Source of the DNA: Catenulispora sp. EB89
GTDB taxonomy: Bacteria; Actinomycetota; Actinomycetes; Streptomycetales; Catenulisporaceae
NCBI RefSeq assembly: GCF_041261445.1
Contig: NZ_JBGCCU010000011.1
Coordinates: 248,001 to 312,000 of the forward strand
DNA length: 64,000 nucleotides
Reading direction: 5' to 3'
The notes beneath the pieces are model-generated. The model saw nothing but the letters and a program-made list of their open reading frames with translations. It did not search any database and was not told the DNA's origin. The position numbers were made by a program, and so were the translations under genes. Shown in pieces: positions 46,808 through 58,500 of the stretch (within the stretch, counting starts at the first letter, position 1; every line of letters begins with the position of its first letter).

Positions 46808-47524
46808 TCAGATCGCCGCGGAGGCCGCCCCCGGGGTGGCGAACTCCGCCGCGATGACATCGAGCACTTCTCGGGCACTGTCGACCAGAAACATGTGATC
46901 GCCAGGGAACTCCGCGTACCGGAAGGCGTCCGTGGTCGCCAGCCGCCACTCCTGCGCCTGCTCCGCCGTGACCAGCCCGTCGGAGCATCCGCGCATCGAA
47001 CAAACAGGGACGGGCAGGGGGTCGTCCCGACTCGGGACGTAGTTCTCGTGCATCTCGCAGTCGGCCCGCAGCACCGGGAGAATCAAGTCGCGCATCTCCG
47101 GATGGTCCAGGGCCTCGTGCCGGAAGCCTGCGAACTCCTCGACCCGAACCAGGAACTCTTCGTCGGGCAGGCCTGTCGCCCGTCTCTCCCGCTGCGTCCA
47201 GGGCCCCGGGGAGCCGCTGACGACCAGGCCCTCGACGGTGACGCCGCGGTCGAGGAGCAGGTGCGCGAGCTCGTAGGCGAGCACCGCGCCGAGACTGTGC
47301 CCGAACAACAGGACCGACTCCCCGTCGCCCAGGCCCGCGACGACGTCGCCGACGCTGTCGCGGGCCGCCTCCGCCACGTCCCGGAACGGCGTCTCCAGGA
47401 TCCGCTTCTCCCGGCCGGGCAGTTCGACCGGGAGCACCCGCCACCGGCCGGCCGCCGGCTCCCGCCACGGGTGGAAGAACGAGGGGCCGGCCCCCGCGAA
47501 CGGGACACACACCAGTACCGTCAT
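46808..47524 (-). CDS. Type II thioesterase
   Basis: A 238-residue alpha/beta hydrolase of the GrsT/RifR type: VCVPFAGAGPSFFHPWREPA, LPVELPGREKRILETPF, nucleophile GHSLGA, acid in SMRGCSDGLV and catalytic His in FPGDHMFL. Type II thioesterases remove wrong or stalled acyl groups from carrier domains. It lies 19 nt after the terminal NRPS gene and 17 nt before the P450, in the same operon. Confidence 0.93.
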   Translation of the reverse strand: MTVLVCVPFAGAGPSFFHPWREPAAGRWRVLPVELPGREKRILETPFRDVAEAARDSVGDVVAGLGDGESVLLFGHSLGAVLAYELAHLLLDRGVTVEGLVVSGSPGPWTQRERRATGLPDEEFLVRVEEFAGFRHEALDHPEMRDLILPVLRADCEMHENYVPSRDDPLPVPVCSMRGCSDGLVTAEQAQEWRLATTDAFRYAEFPGDHMFLVDSAREVLDVIAAEFATPGAASAAI

Positions 47525-47543
47525 CTGCGAACGACCTCGATCC

Positions 47544-50500
47544 TCAGGCCAGCCGGGGGGCGATGACCCGCATGACCTGCGCGGCGGGCTTGGGCATGTG
47601 CATGTACTCGTGCGTGGAGTCCACCTCGAACTCCTCGATGTCGCCCTGGATGTAGTCCCGCCACGAGGGCGCATAGGAGCCCCAGTCCTTGCCCTGGTTC
47701 GCGTGGAAGTAGAGCAGGTCGCCGCGGTACACGGGCGAATCGAAGTCCTTCATCACGGACCTGTTGTTGGCGCCGACCCGGCCCATGATGTCCAGCATCT
47801 CGCGGACGTTCTCGGGGTTCATGAACTCGCTGAGGAAGTCCTCGACCTCCTTCCGGTAGGAGTCCGGGTCCAGAGCGGGCAGATCCTTGAACCCGGGCGA
47901 CGGCGTGGCGTCCAGGACCGCCAGCAGGCCCACCTCGTGCCCGCGCCGGTCCAGGTTGTCGGCCAGGGCGTGCACGAGCGGGCCGCTCAGCGACCAGCCG
48001 ACCAGGTTGTAGGGACCCTCCGGCTGGATCCGGAGGATCTGCTCGGCGTAGTCCGCGACCATGTCCTGGACCGACTCGGCCAGCGGGTCGACGCCGTTGC
48101 AGCCGCGGGCCTGCAGGGCGTAGGCCGGACGGTCCTGGACGAAGGGCGCGAACGAGAAGTACACCCAGCCCAGACCGCCGCCGCCGTGCAGGAACCACAC
48201 CGGCGGCTTGCCGGTGCCCGGGTCGTCGTGCAGGGGCAGCACGGGGGCGTACGGATCGAGGTGGTCGCCCAGGACGGCGCCGTTCATCGTCAGCGCGGCC
48301 AGCTCGGCCACGGTGGGATACCGGACGATCGTCCGCAGCGGCACGTCGACGCCCAGCTGCTTGCGGATCTTGGCGCTGAGCCGCGCGGCCAGCAGCGAGT
48401 GTCCGCCGAGGACGAAGAAGTCGTCGTCGATCCCGACGTTCTCCACGCGGAGCACTTCACTGAAGACGGCGCACAGCTTCTCTTCGAAGACGTTGCGCGG
48501 TTGCCCGCCGCGGCTGGCCACGCGCTCCACCGGCAGCGCCTGCCGGTCGAGCTTGCCGGCCGCGTTCACCGGCAGCTCCGACAGCAGGACCACCGAGGCC
48601 GGGACCATGTAGCCCGGCAGCCGGTCGCGCAGATAGCCGGGGAGCTCGGCCGCCAGCGGGCCGACCGCGGCGCTGAGCGCGGGGGCGTTGGTCCCGCTGC
48701 GCCCCGCCGCCGCGCCGGGTACGAATCCGCCCCGGACTGCCTGCCACCCGACCTGATGCCCGGCTTGGTGCCCTGCTTGCTGCCCTGCCTGCTGCCCGGC
48801 CTGCGAAGCAGGCAGCAGCACCGCATCAAAACCATGCGGCGCCTCGCCCGACCAGGTGAGAACCGGCTCGAAGCCCCGCTGCCGCGCCCACTCGGCGAGT
48901 TCCTGCGGGTCCAACGGCGCCCCGGACAGGACGGTCTGCCCCGACGCGCTGGACGAAGCCGCGGCGACGGCCTCGGCCACCAGCCGCGCGTTGGGGATGC
49001 CGCTCACGCGCACCGGATCGGCTCCGGCCCGGATGAGCCGGTCGGCCAGAGCGTCGAGGCCTGCGACCTCCCGGCCCCACCGGAGCCCGGGCACGCCGAC
49101 CAGATCGACGGCGTCGACCGGCTCCTGGTGCAGCACGACTTCATACCGGTGCCGCGTCAGCTCGTTGTGCGCCTGGCCGGCCTTCAACCGGATGTCGACG
49201 CCGAGCCCGTGGTCGGCGGCCCAGTCGGCGAACCACTCCGGGGCGACCGCCAGCTCGCGCTCGGTGAGCAGCGCCTGTTCCACCAGGGCCCGGATCTCCT
49301 CGGTCGAGGCCTGCGGCTGAGCCGCCCGCTGCGCGGCCGTCACCAGGAGCCGCAGGGTGCGGGCGTTGCGGACGTCTCCGACGATCACCCGGCCGCCGGG
49401 CGCGAGCAGCTCAAGGGCCTGGCTCAGCACCCGGTCCAGGTATCCGGCGCTCGGGAAGTACTGCACCACGGAGTTGAGCAGCACGGTGTCGAACCCGCCC
49501 CGGGGCAGCCCGGAGACGTCGTCGGCGGCCTGGACGCTGAGCCGGACCCGGTCGGCGTAAGCCTGCTGATCCACGTGCCGGCGCAGCCCGTCCACCGCCG
49601 CGGCCGAGATGTCGGTGCCCCAGTACTCCTCGACGGAATCGGCGATCCCGGCCAGCAGGAGTCCGGACCCGGCGCCGATCTCCAGCACCCGCCGCGGCGC
49701 GAAGCCCAGCACCTGCGCCACCGCCGCGTCGCGCCATTCCCGCATCTCCTCCAGCGGGATCGGCTCACCGGCGGAGCTGGAGTCCTGGCCGCGGAAGTCC
49801 TCGCCCCAGGGCGCGCCGTCGGCCTCGGCGTACTTGTCGTCGCGGACGCGGCGCCACTCCTCCAGCCGGTCGCCGGTGGCGACCACCGCGGCGTCCGGAT
49901 CCGGCACCGCGTAGGCCACGAGGTGCGCGTCGCCGCGCTCGTCGGACCGAGCCACCACCGCCGCCCGGGCCACCGCCGGATGACCGGCGAGCACGTTCTC
50001 GATCTCCCCGAGCTCGATGCGGATCCCGCGCAGCTTGACCTGGAAGTCGGTCCGGCCGATGAACTCCAGCGCGCCGTCCCGGTTCCAGCGCACCAGGTCT
50101 CCGGTACGGTACATGCGCGCGCCGGGCTCGCCGAAAGGACAGGCGACGAACCGGTGGGAGGTCAGCGCGGTGTGCCCGAGGTAGCCCCGGGCGCTTCCGG
50201 CCCCGGACAGGTACAGCTCGCCGGGAACCCCGGGCGCGACCGGACGCAGCTGCTCGTCCAGGACGTAGACCCGGGTGTTCCAGATCGGCGTGCCGATCGG
50301 GACCCGGTCGGCGCCGGGCACGTGCAGGTGCGCGGTGACCCCCGCGGTGGTCTCGGTCGGGCCGTAGCAGTTGTAGACGTCGCAACCGGGCAGCAGCTCG
50401 GTGACCGTGTTCGCGAGCACCGCCGGGAACGCCTCGCCGATGACCTCCATCCAGCGCAGGCCGGTGCACTTCTTCGCGGCCGGCTCGTTGATGAAGGCGT

Positions 50501-52562
50501 CGAGCAGCGAGGGCACGAAGAACGCGCCGGTCACGCCCTCCTTCTGGATCAGCTCCGCGAGATAGGCCGGCTCGCGGCGCCCGCCCTCGCGGGCCACGAC
50601 GATGGCCGCGCCCATCTGGAGCATGACGAACAGCTCCGGCACCGACGCGTCGAAGCTCGTCGAGGAGCCCAGCAGGAACCGGTCCTCGGGCGTGACGCCG
50701 AAGTAGGCCAGGAACCACTTGAGGTAGTTCATGATCGACCGGTGCGGCACCTGCACGCCCTTGGGGCCGCCGGTCGAGCCGGAGGTGTAGATCACGTACG
50801 CGGCGTTGTCCGGCGACAGCACGCGCTGGGGCGCAGAGTCCGGATACGCCGACACGTCCGGCAGGGTCTCGTCCAGGACCAGCAGCGGCCGGGAACTGTC
50901 CAGCAGCTGCCGCACCCGGTCCTCGGGCGCCTCGATGTCGATCGGGACGTAGGCGGCGCCGGCCTTGACCACCGCGTAGATCGCCACCACCAGCTCGACC
51001 GAGCGCGGCATGCGCACCGCGACCAGTTGCTCCGGTCCGGCGCCCTGCGCGAGGAGCCAGTGCGCCAGCCGGTTGGCGCGCCGGTCCAGCTCGCCGTAGG
51101 TCAGCGTCTCCTGTTCGGCGATCACCGCCACCCGGTCCGGGTCGCGCCGGACCTGCGCCTCGAACGCGTCCGGCAGCGTGCCGGCGGTCCCGGCGTAGGC
51201 GGTGTCGTTGACCGCCCGGAGCAGCCGCTCGCGCTCGGCCGGCAGCAGCACGTCGACCGTGCCGATCGGGGCCAGCGGATCGGCGGCCAACTGCTCCAGG
51301 ACCCGCCCGAACCGGGCCGCGATCGCCTCGGCGGTCTCCCGGTCGAACAGCTGCGTGGCGTACATCAGGTCGCCCCAGACCTTGCCCGAGTCGTCCATGG
51401 CCATGCTCAGGAAGAGGTCGGAGATGGTGGCCTCGACCAGGTGCTGCTCGAACTCCACCTGCAGGCCGACCAGGCCGTAGTCCCAGCGGGCCCAGTTCTG
51501 CCAGGCGAAGGCCACCTGGAACAGCGGCTGGTAGGCCATGGAGCGGTTCGGGTTGATCAGCTCGACCAGCATCTCGAACGGCAGGTCCTGGTGCTCGTAG
51601 GCGGTCAGCGCCTTCTCCCGCACCCGGGCCAGCACGTCCACGAACGACGGGCCGCCGGACAGGTCCACCCGCAGCACCTGGGTGTTGACGAAGAACCCCA
51701 CCAGATCGGTCAGCGCCTCGTCGGTCCGGCCGGCGATCGGGCCGCCGATGGTGATGTCCTCGCCGCCGCCGAGCGCGCCCAGCAGCACCGCCAGGCCCGC
51801 CTGCATGACCATCGCCATGGTCATCCCGTGCTCGTCGGCCAGCCCGGCGAGCCGGGCCGCGGCCTGCGGGGCCACGTCGACGCGCACCGTGTCGCCGTGC
51901 AGGTTCCGCTGCTCGGGCCGCGGGCGGTCCAGCGGGAGGCTGAGCGGCTGCGGCACCCCGTCGAGCTCCCTGCGCCAGTAGTCGGCCTGCCGGGCGGCCA
52001 GGCTGGCCGGGTCCGTCACGTCGCCGAGCAGTTCGCGCTGCCACAGCGCGTAGTCCTTGTACTGCACCTCCAGCGGAGCCCACGCCGGCGCCGCATCCTC
52101 CAGGCGGGCGGCGTAGGCGGTGGCCAGGTCCCGGGACAGCGGCCCGCCGGAGACGCCGTCGGAGGAGATGTGCTGGATGACCAGGAGCAGGACGTGCTCC
52201 TCCGGGCCGCAGCGGTACAGGTGCGCGCGCAGCGGGATCTCCGCGGCCAGGTCGAAGTGGTGCGCGATGGCCTGCTTGATCGCGGCCGGCAGGTCGTCCG
52301 CCGCGACGTCCCGCACCTCCACCTCGACCAGCGACTGCCCGGCCGGCAGGATCTGCTGGTAGGGCTCGTCGTTCTCATCGGTCACGTACCGGGTGCGCAG
52401 GGTCTCGTGCCGGTCGACCACGTCGTTGATCGCCGCGATCATCGCGGCGGCGTCCAGCGGGCCGGTCAGCCGGAACGTCGGGGAGATGTTGTAGGTCTCC
52501 GCCTTGTCCTCGATCTGGTTCGTCAGCCACATGCGGCGTTGTGCGTATGAAAGCGGAATCAC
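47544..52562 (-). CDS. NRPS, termination module C-A-MT-PCP-TE
   Basis: A 1672-residue single-module synthetase. C domain (about 52562-51250) has QHISSDG in place of HHxxxDG; the catalytic second His is kept. A domain core motifs: [45 protein letters not shown] methyltransferase (SAM motif VLEIGAGSGLLLAGI, about 49880-48850) is inserted between A8 and A10, the position of N-methyltransferases. PCP has [11 protein letters not shown]; the TE has GWSLSG. My manual reading of the A-domain pocket is D-A-P-F-E-I-C-A-G, which I cannot assign. Start GTG 52562, only 3 nt after the previous gene's stop, with GAGGAG upstream. It adds an N-methyl residue and releases the peptide by hydrolysis or cyclisation. 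Confidence 0.93.
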   Translation of the reverse strand: MIPLSYAQRRMWLTNQIEDKAETYNISPTFRLTGPLDAAAMIAAINDVVDRHETLRTRYVTDENDEPYQQILPAGQSLVEVEVRDVAADDLPAAIKQAIAHHFDLAAEIPLRAHLYRCGPEEHVLLLVIQHISSDGVSGGPLSRDLATAYAARLEDAAPAWAPLEVQYKDYALWQRELLGDVTDPASLAARQADYWRRELDGVPQPLSLPLDRPRPEQRNLHGDTVRVDVAPQAAARLAGLADEHGMTMAMVMQAGLAVLLGALGGGEDITIGGPIAGRTDEALTDLVGFFVNTQVLRVDLSGGPSFVDVLARVREKALTAYEHQDLPFEMLVELINPNRSMAYQPLFQVAFAWQNWARWDYGLVGLQVEFEQHLVEATISDLFLSMAMDDSGKVWGDLMYATQLFDRETAEAIAARFGRVLEQLAADPLAPIGTVDVLLPAERERLLRAVNDTAYAGTAGTLPDAFEAQVRRDPDRVAVIAEQETLTYGELDRRANRLAHWLLAQGAGPEQLVAVRMPRSVELVVAIYAVVKAGAAYVPIDIEAPEDRVRQLLDSSRPLLVLDETLPDVSAYPDSAPQRVLSPDNAAYVIYTSGSTGGPKGVQVPHRSIMNYLKWFLAYFGVTPEDRFLLGSSTSFDASVPELFVMLQMGAAIVVAREGGRREPAYLAELIQKEGVTGAFFVPSLLDAFINEPAAKKCTGLRWMEVIGEAFPAVLANTVTELLPGCDVYNCYGPTETTAGVTAHLHVPGADRVPIGTPIWNTRVYVLDEQLRPVAPGVPGELYLSGAGSARGYLGHTALTSHRFVACPFGEPGARMYRTGDLVRWNRDGALEFIGRTDFQVKLRGIRIELGEIENVLAGHPAVARAAVVARSDERGDAHLVAYAVPDPDAAVVATGDRLEEWRRVRDDKYAEADGAPWGEDFRGQDSSSAGEPIPLEEMREWRDAAVAQVLGFAPRRVLEIGAGSGLLLAGIADSVEEYWGTDISAAAVDGLRRHVDQQAYADRVRLSVQAADDVSGLPRGGFDTVLLNSVVQYFPSAGYLDRVLSQALELLAPGGRVIVGDVRNARTLRLLVTAAQRAAQPQASTEEIRALVEQALLTERELAVAPEWFADWAADHGLGVDIRLKAGQAHNELTRHRYEVVLHQEPVDAVDLVGVPGLRWGREVAGLDALADRLIRAGADPVRVSGIPNARLVAEAVAAASSSASGQTVLSGAPLDPQELAEWARQRGFEPVLTWSGEAPHGFDAVLLPASQAGQQAGQQAGHQAGHQVGWQAVRGGFVPGAAAGRSGTNAPALSAAVGPLAAELPGYLRDRLPGYMVPASVVLLSELPVNAAGKLDRQALPVERVASRGGQPRNVFEEKLCAVFSEVLRVENVGIDDDFFVLGGHSLLAARLSAKIRKQLGVDVPLRTIVRYPTVAELAALTMNGAVLGDHLDPYAPVLPLHDDPGTGKPPVWFLHGGGGLGWVYFSFAPFVQDRPAYALQARGCNGVDPLAESVQDMVADYAEQILRIQPEGPYNLVGWSLSGPLVHALADNLDRRGHEVGLLAVLDATPSPGFKDLPALDPDSYRKEVEDFLSEFMNPENVREMLDIMGRVGANNRSVMKDFDSPVYRGDLLYFHANQGKDWGSYAPSWRDYIQGDIEEFEVDSTHEYMHMPKPAAQVMRVIAPRLA
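48754..48812. repeat. QAGQ/QAGH repeat in the MT-A10 linker
   Basis: Imperfect 12-bp repeats (GCCTGCTGCCCG-like) encode AGQQAGQQAGHQAGHQVG between the methyltransferase and the A10 motif, a flexible linker built by tandem duplication. Confidence 0.75.
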
Positions 52563-52565
52563 TGG

Positions 52566-55500
52566 TCACTCCTCAACGGTCATCTTGCGCATGCGGGGAC
52601 GAAGGGGAACGGCGGACTCTTCCGTCCACGCGGCGAGCGCGGAGACGGTCGGCAGGTCGAAGATCGTGCGGATGGGGATCTCAATGCCCAGACCGGCCCG
52701 GGCCCGGGTGATCAGCCGGGCGGCCAGCAGGGAGTGCCCGCCGAGCGCGAAGAAGGCGTCGTCGACGCCGACCCGGTCGACCCCGAGCACTTCGGCGAAC
52801 AGCCGGCACAGCCCCTCCTCGCGGGGCGTGCGGGGCGCCCGGTAGGCGGTGGTGGGAGTGACCTCGGGAACCGGCAGCCGGCCGTGGTCGAGCTTGCCGT
52901 TGGGCGAGAGCGGCAGCCGGTCCAGCGGCACGAACGCGGCCGGGACCATGTAGTCGGGCAGCCGCTCGGCCAGGTGCTCGCGCAGCCGTCCGGCGTCGGG
53001 GACGGTCTGGCCGGTCGCGGGCACCAGGTACGCCGCCAGGTAGCGCGCGCCGCCGTTGTCCCGGGGCACGACCGCCGCCTGCGCCACGTCCGGATGCGCG
53101 GTCAGCGCGGCCTCGACCTCGCCGGGCTCGATCCGGTAGCCGCGGATCTTCACCTGGTCGTCGATGCGGCCCAGGTGGTGCAGCTCGCCGTCGGCGGACA
53201 GGCTGGCCAGGTCGCCGGTGCGGTACATGCGGCTGCCGGGCCGCCCGAAGGGGTCGGCGACGAAGCGGTCGGCGGTGAGCGCGGCCTGGTTGGGATAGCC
53301 GCGTCCGGCGCCGGCGAGGTAGAGCTCGCCGGCGGTGCCCGGCGGCAGCAGGGTCAGGCCCGGGCCGAGGATGTAGGCGCGCACGCCGGGGAAGGGCCGG
53401 CCGATCGGCACGTCCGGGTCGTACGTCCGGTCGGGGCCGAGCAGGTGGGCGGTGGCGTAGAAGGTCTCGCTGGGGCCGTAGCTGTTGATGACCCGGGCCC
53501 CGGGCCACAGCGAGCGCACGCGGTCGGCCAGCGCCGGGGTCAGCACCTCCCCGGAGATGTTCAGCGCCGTGGGCCGGAGCCGGTCGCCGAGCTGGCCGAC
53601 GAGTTCGGCCCAGGCCGAGGGCACCGAGCAGACCACGTCGACGTCCCAGCTGTCGCGTTCGGCGAGCTCCAGCACGTCGCGCACGATCTCGGCGCTGCCG
53701 CCGGTGGTGAGCGCGGCGAACAGCTCGAAGGTGGCGACGTCGAACCCGAAGGAGGCGGCGAGCAGGATCCGCCGGCCGGGGCCGGTCCCGGTCGTCCCCG
53801 CCATCCCGGCCTGCGCGACCATGGTGTCCACGGCGGCCACGACCGTGGTGTGGGCGATGCCCACGCCCTTGGGCACGCCGGTGGAGCCGGAGGTGTAGAC
53901 GACGAAGGCGAGGTTGTCGGGTCCGGCCTTGCGCCGCGGGGTCGCCGGGCTCTCGGGGTCCGCAAGGCTCGCGGGGTTCGCAGGGTTCGCAGTCTCCTCG
54001 GCGGGCGCGGCGGGCGCGGCGAGCAGGTCGTCCAGGACGACCACGGGGATGTCCGTCTCCGGGATGAGCCCGCGGGTCTCGGCGTCCACCAGCACCAGGT
54101 GCGGCCGGGCGCCGGGCAGGATCCGCGGCAGCCGGGCGCGGGCGAACGCGGGGTCCACCGGCAGATAGGCGCCGCCGGCCTTGAGGATGCCGAGCAGCGT
54201 CACCACCATGGTCAGGCCGCGCGGCAGGACCACGCTGACCAGCGTCTCCGGGCCCACCGCGCGGGCGACCAGCCGGGCGGCGAGCTGTTCGGCGCGCGCG
54301 TCCAGTTCGGCATACGTCAGCGAGGCGCCCCCGGCCACCACGGCGACCGCGTCAGGGCTCTGCGCCGCCTGGGCCTCGAAGCGTTCGACGAGCGTGGTGT
54401 CGGCGGACCGGAGCGCCGGGTGGCTCAGGTCGCTGAGCAGCCAAGCGCGTTCGGCCGCGGTCAGGATGTCGACGTGCGCGACGGTGCCGTCGAGGCCGGC
54501 CGCCATCCGGCGCAGGATGCCGACGAGGCGGGTCGCGTAGGTCTCGGCGGTGCCCCGGTCGACGACCCCCGGCGCGTACTGCAGGGCGAGTTCGAGGTGG
54601 TCGCCGATCCCCGCCGTCAGGCACAGCGGGTAGTTGTTCCCGGCGAAGGGCCGGAAGCCGGTGAAGGTGATCCCGTCCGCGGCCTCGCCGGCGGCGGACA
54701 GCCCCTCGCGGTCGATCGGGTAGGACTCGAAGACGACCAGCGTGTCGAACAGCGCCGGCACGCCGGCCGCCTGCTGGATGTCCGCGAGCCCGTGGTGGTG
54801 GAAGTCCGCGAGCGCCGCCTGCCGGCCCTGGAGCGCGGTGACTACCTCGGCGAAGGTGTCGCCGGGCGCGTGCCGCACCCGGACCGGCACGGTGTTGATG
54901 AACATCCCGACCATCGACTCGACGTCCGGCACCGCGGGCGGGCGGCCGGAGACCGTGGCCCCGAACACCACGTCCTGACGGCCGGTGAGCAGGCTCAGCA
55001 GCAGCGCCCACGCGCCCTGGACCAGGCTGTTGACGGTGACGCCGAGCTCGGCGGCGCGCCGGACCAGGTCCCGGGCCTGCTCAGGGGGCAGCGCGACGGC
55101 GACCTCGGCGCGGCCCGCGCCGTCGGCGCCGGCGGCGTCCGGGACCAGCAGCGTCGGCCCGTCGAGCCCGTCGAGCTCCGCGGCCCAGACCCGGGCCGCC
55201 TCCTGCTTGTCCTGCCGGGCGAGCCAGGCCAGGAACTCGCCGGGGTCGCCGGGCCGGGACATGCCGGACGGATCGCCGCCGGCGGCGTAGAGCAGCAGCA
55301 GGTCCTGCATCAGCAGCGGGGTCGACCAGCCGTCGAACAGCAGGTGGTGGAAGGTCAGGACCAGCTCGGCCCGGTCCGGTCCGAGGTCGGCCAGCGCCAG
55401 CCGGAACAGCGGCGGAGCGCCGGGGTCGAAGTAGTCGGTCCGGTCCTGGGCCAGGAAGCGTTCGAAGGTCTCAGTGCGCTGCGTCTCGCTGCGGGCGCTG

Positions 55501-58500
55501 AGGTCAAGGTACTGCCACGGCAGGGTCACCTTCTGCGGGATCACCTGGGCCACGTCGCCGTCGGTCCGGTCGGCGAACGCCGCGCGCAGGCCGAGGTGGC
55601 GGTCCAGCAGCGCCTGTCCGGCGCGGCGCATCCGTTCCGGATCGACCCTTCCGGACAGCTGGAAGGCCATCTGGATGTGGTACGGGTCGTAGCCCGCCTC
55701 GGCCTGCTTGGCGTGGAACAGGATCCCGGCCTGCACCGGGGTCATCGGCCACAGCGCGGTCAGCGGGCCGAAGCGGCGCTCCCAGGCGTCGATCTCCTCC
55801 TGCCGCACCGGGATCAGCGGCGCGTCGCCGGGGGTGAGCCCGCCGGCCTCGGGAGCGGCGGCGTGCCGGGCCAGCGCGGTCAGCGCCCGCACCCACAGCC
55901 CGGCCAGCTCGCTCACTTCGGCGCGGGACAGCACGCCGGTGGCGAAGCCGAAGTACGCCGTCAGCACCTCCGCCTCGGCGGTGGCCACGGCCACGGTGTT
56001 GATCTCCAGCTCCGAGAGCACCGGCATGTCGGCGTCGGGCGCGGCGATCAGGTCCTGGGTGTCGTCCGCGTCCCAGCCCAGGTTCCGCAGCTCCCCCGGC
56101 AGGTCCGCGCCGGAGGCCTTGCCGAGGTAGTTGAAGCCGATCCGCGGTTCGCGCGCCTCGGCCAGGACCGCGCCGGTCTCGCTGTTCAGGTGGCGGAGCA
56201 GCCCGTAGCCCAGGCCATCGTCCGGCACCGCCAGCAGCTGTTCCTTGACCGCTTTGAGCGCCCGCCCGGCGGCCGGACCGCCGGCGAAGGCTTCGGCCAG
56301 GTCGATGCCGGCCAGGTCCAGCCGGACCGGGAACATCGCGGTGAACCAGCCGAGGGTACCGGACAGGTCCGCGCCGGGGACCAGGTGGTCTTCCCGGCCG
56401 TGCCCTTCCAGCCGGACCAGGGTCGAGGGCGCGGCCTGGCCGCGCGTCGAGCGCCACTGCGCCACCGCTAGGGCGAGCGCGGTCAGCAGCCCGTCGTCGA
56501 CGCCGGCGTGGAAGGCCGCGGGCAGCGTGGTCAGCAGGATCCGCGTGACGTCGGCCGACACCTCGACGCGGACGGTGTCCACGGTCGCCGCGACGTCGCG
56601 CGTCAGGTCCAGTTCTCGCACGCCGAGCGGCGGCTCGTCGTCGGCCAGGATCCGTTGCCAGACGGGCAGTTCGGCGACCCGCTGCGCACCGGCGGCCTCG
56701 TCGGCCAAGGCGTGCGTCCAGCGCCGCAGCGAAGTCCCGGCGACCGCCGGTTCGGCCGGGCCGCCCTCGCGCACCCGCTGCCAGGCCGAGATCAGGTCCG
56801 GCAGCAGGATCCGCCACGACACGCCGTCGACGACCAGGTGGTGCAGCACGATGAGCAACCGGTCCGCGCCACGGCCTGAGGTGAGCCAGACGAACTGCGC
56901 CATGACGCCGGTGTCAGGGTCCAGACGAGCGGCGGCCGCGTCCAGCTCGGCCTGCACGTCGGCCTCGGGACCGGCGACCGTGCGCAGCAGCTCGTCGGCC
57001 ACCACCGCGCCGACCGGTGCCATCCACAGGCCCGGCCGCGCGCGGTCAAGCCGGGAGCGCAGCGCGTCGTGCCGGTCCAGCAGCGCCTGAAGCGCCGCGA
57101 CCAGGCCGGCCCGGTCGACGCCGGCCGGCAGGTTCAGCAGCATCGACATGCAGAACCGGCCGATGCCGCCGCCGCGGGCGAGCACGTGCGCCGCCGTCGG
57201 CGGCAGCGGGGCCCAGCCGACGCCGCCGCCGGGCAGCTCGGGCAGCGTCGCGCGCACCTGGTCCGACCGGCCCTGGACGAGCTCTGCCAGCCGGGCCACC
57301 GAGCGGCGCTCGAAGACCTCCCGCGTGCTGATCTCGACGCCGCGCGTCCGGGCCCGCGCCACGACCTGGATGGAGCGGATGCTGTCGCCGCCGATGGCGA
57401 AGAAGTCGTCGTCGACGCCCACCTGCTCGGCGTCCAGGACGTCGGCGTACACCTCGGCCAGAACCTGCTCGGCCACGCCGTGCGGCGCCCGGTACTCCGG
57501 GGCGTCGAGCTTGGGCTCCGGGAGCGCGGCGACGTCGAGCTTCCCGGTCGGGGTCAGCGGCATCCGGTCCAGGACCACGAACCGGGTCGGGACCATGTAG
57601 TCCGGCAGCCGCTCGGCCACGAACCGCCGCAACTGCTCGGTCGGCACCTCGGCGCCGGACGGCGCCACGTAGGCGATGAGCCGGGCCCGGCCGGTGTGGT
57701 CCTCGCGCACCGTGACGGCGGCCCGGGCGACCCCGGGATGCCCGGCGATGACGGTCTCGACCTCGACCGGCTCGACCCGGATGCCGTTCACCTTCGCCTG
57801 CGCGTCGACCCGCCCCGCGTACGAGAGCCCGCCGTCGGCGTCCCACCGGGCCAGGTCCCCGGTGCGGTACAGGCGCGCGCCGGCCGGGCCGAAGGGGCTG
57901 GCGACGAAGCGCTCGGCGGTGGCCGCGCCGTTGCGGTGGTAGCCGCGGGCGAGCACACCGCCGACGTACAGCTCACCGGTCACGCCCGGCGGAACCGGGG
58001 CGAGCTCGGGCCCCAGGACGTAGGCGCGCATGTTGGCCAGCGGCCGTCCGACCGGGATCGCCGAGATGCCGGTCGATCGCGACGGCAGCGTGTAGGTGGA
58101 GGCGTAGAAGCTCTCTGTCTGTCCGTAGGCGTTGATGACGCGCACCCCGGGCAGGGCGTCGTGGACCCGGCGGACCAGCTCGGCCGAGAGCGCCTCGCCG
58201 GCGAAAACAACGGTCTCGATGTCCAGCTCGATCTGCTCCGAGCCTGCGGTGACCTGGTCCAGCAGCGCCGAGAACACCGAGGGCACGGCGCTGACGGTGC
58301 TGCCCGACCAGCCGCCGCGCTCGCCGACCTCCAGCACGTCGCGGACGATCTCGACGCTCGCTCCGGTGGTGAGGGCGGTGAAGACCTCGAACACCGAGAC
58401 GTCGAAGTTCACCGAGCTGGCGGCCAGCATCCGCGAGCCCGGCCCGACGTGCACGCGCCGCCGCAGGTCCAGGACGCCGTTGACGACGCCGGCGTGCGTG

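Noticed and set aside
47598-52550. 1650-codon plus-strand open frame over an NRPS gene
   Set aside because: Low-complexity Arg/Gly/His translation caused by codon bias on the other strand, which encodes complete NRPS domains.
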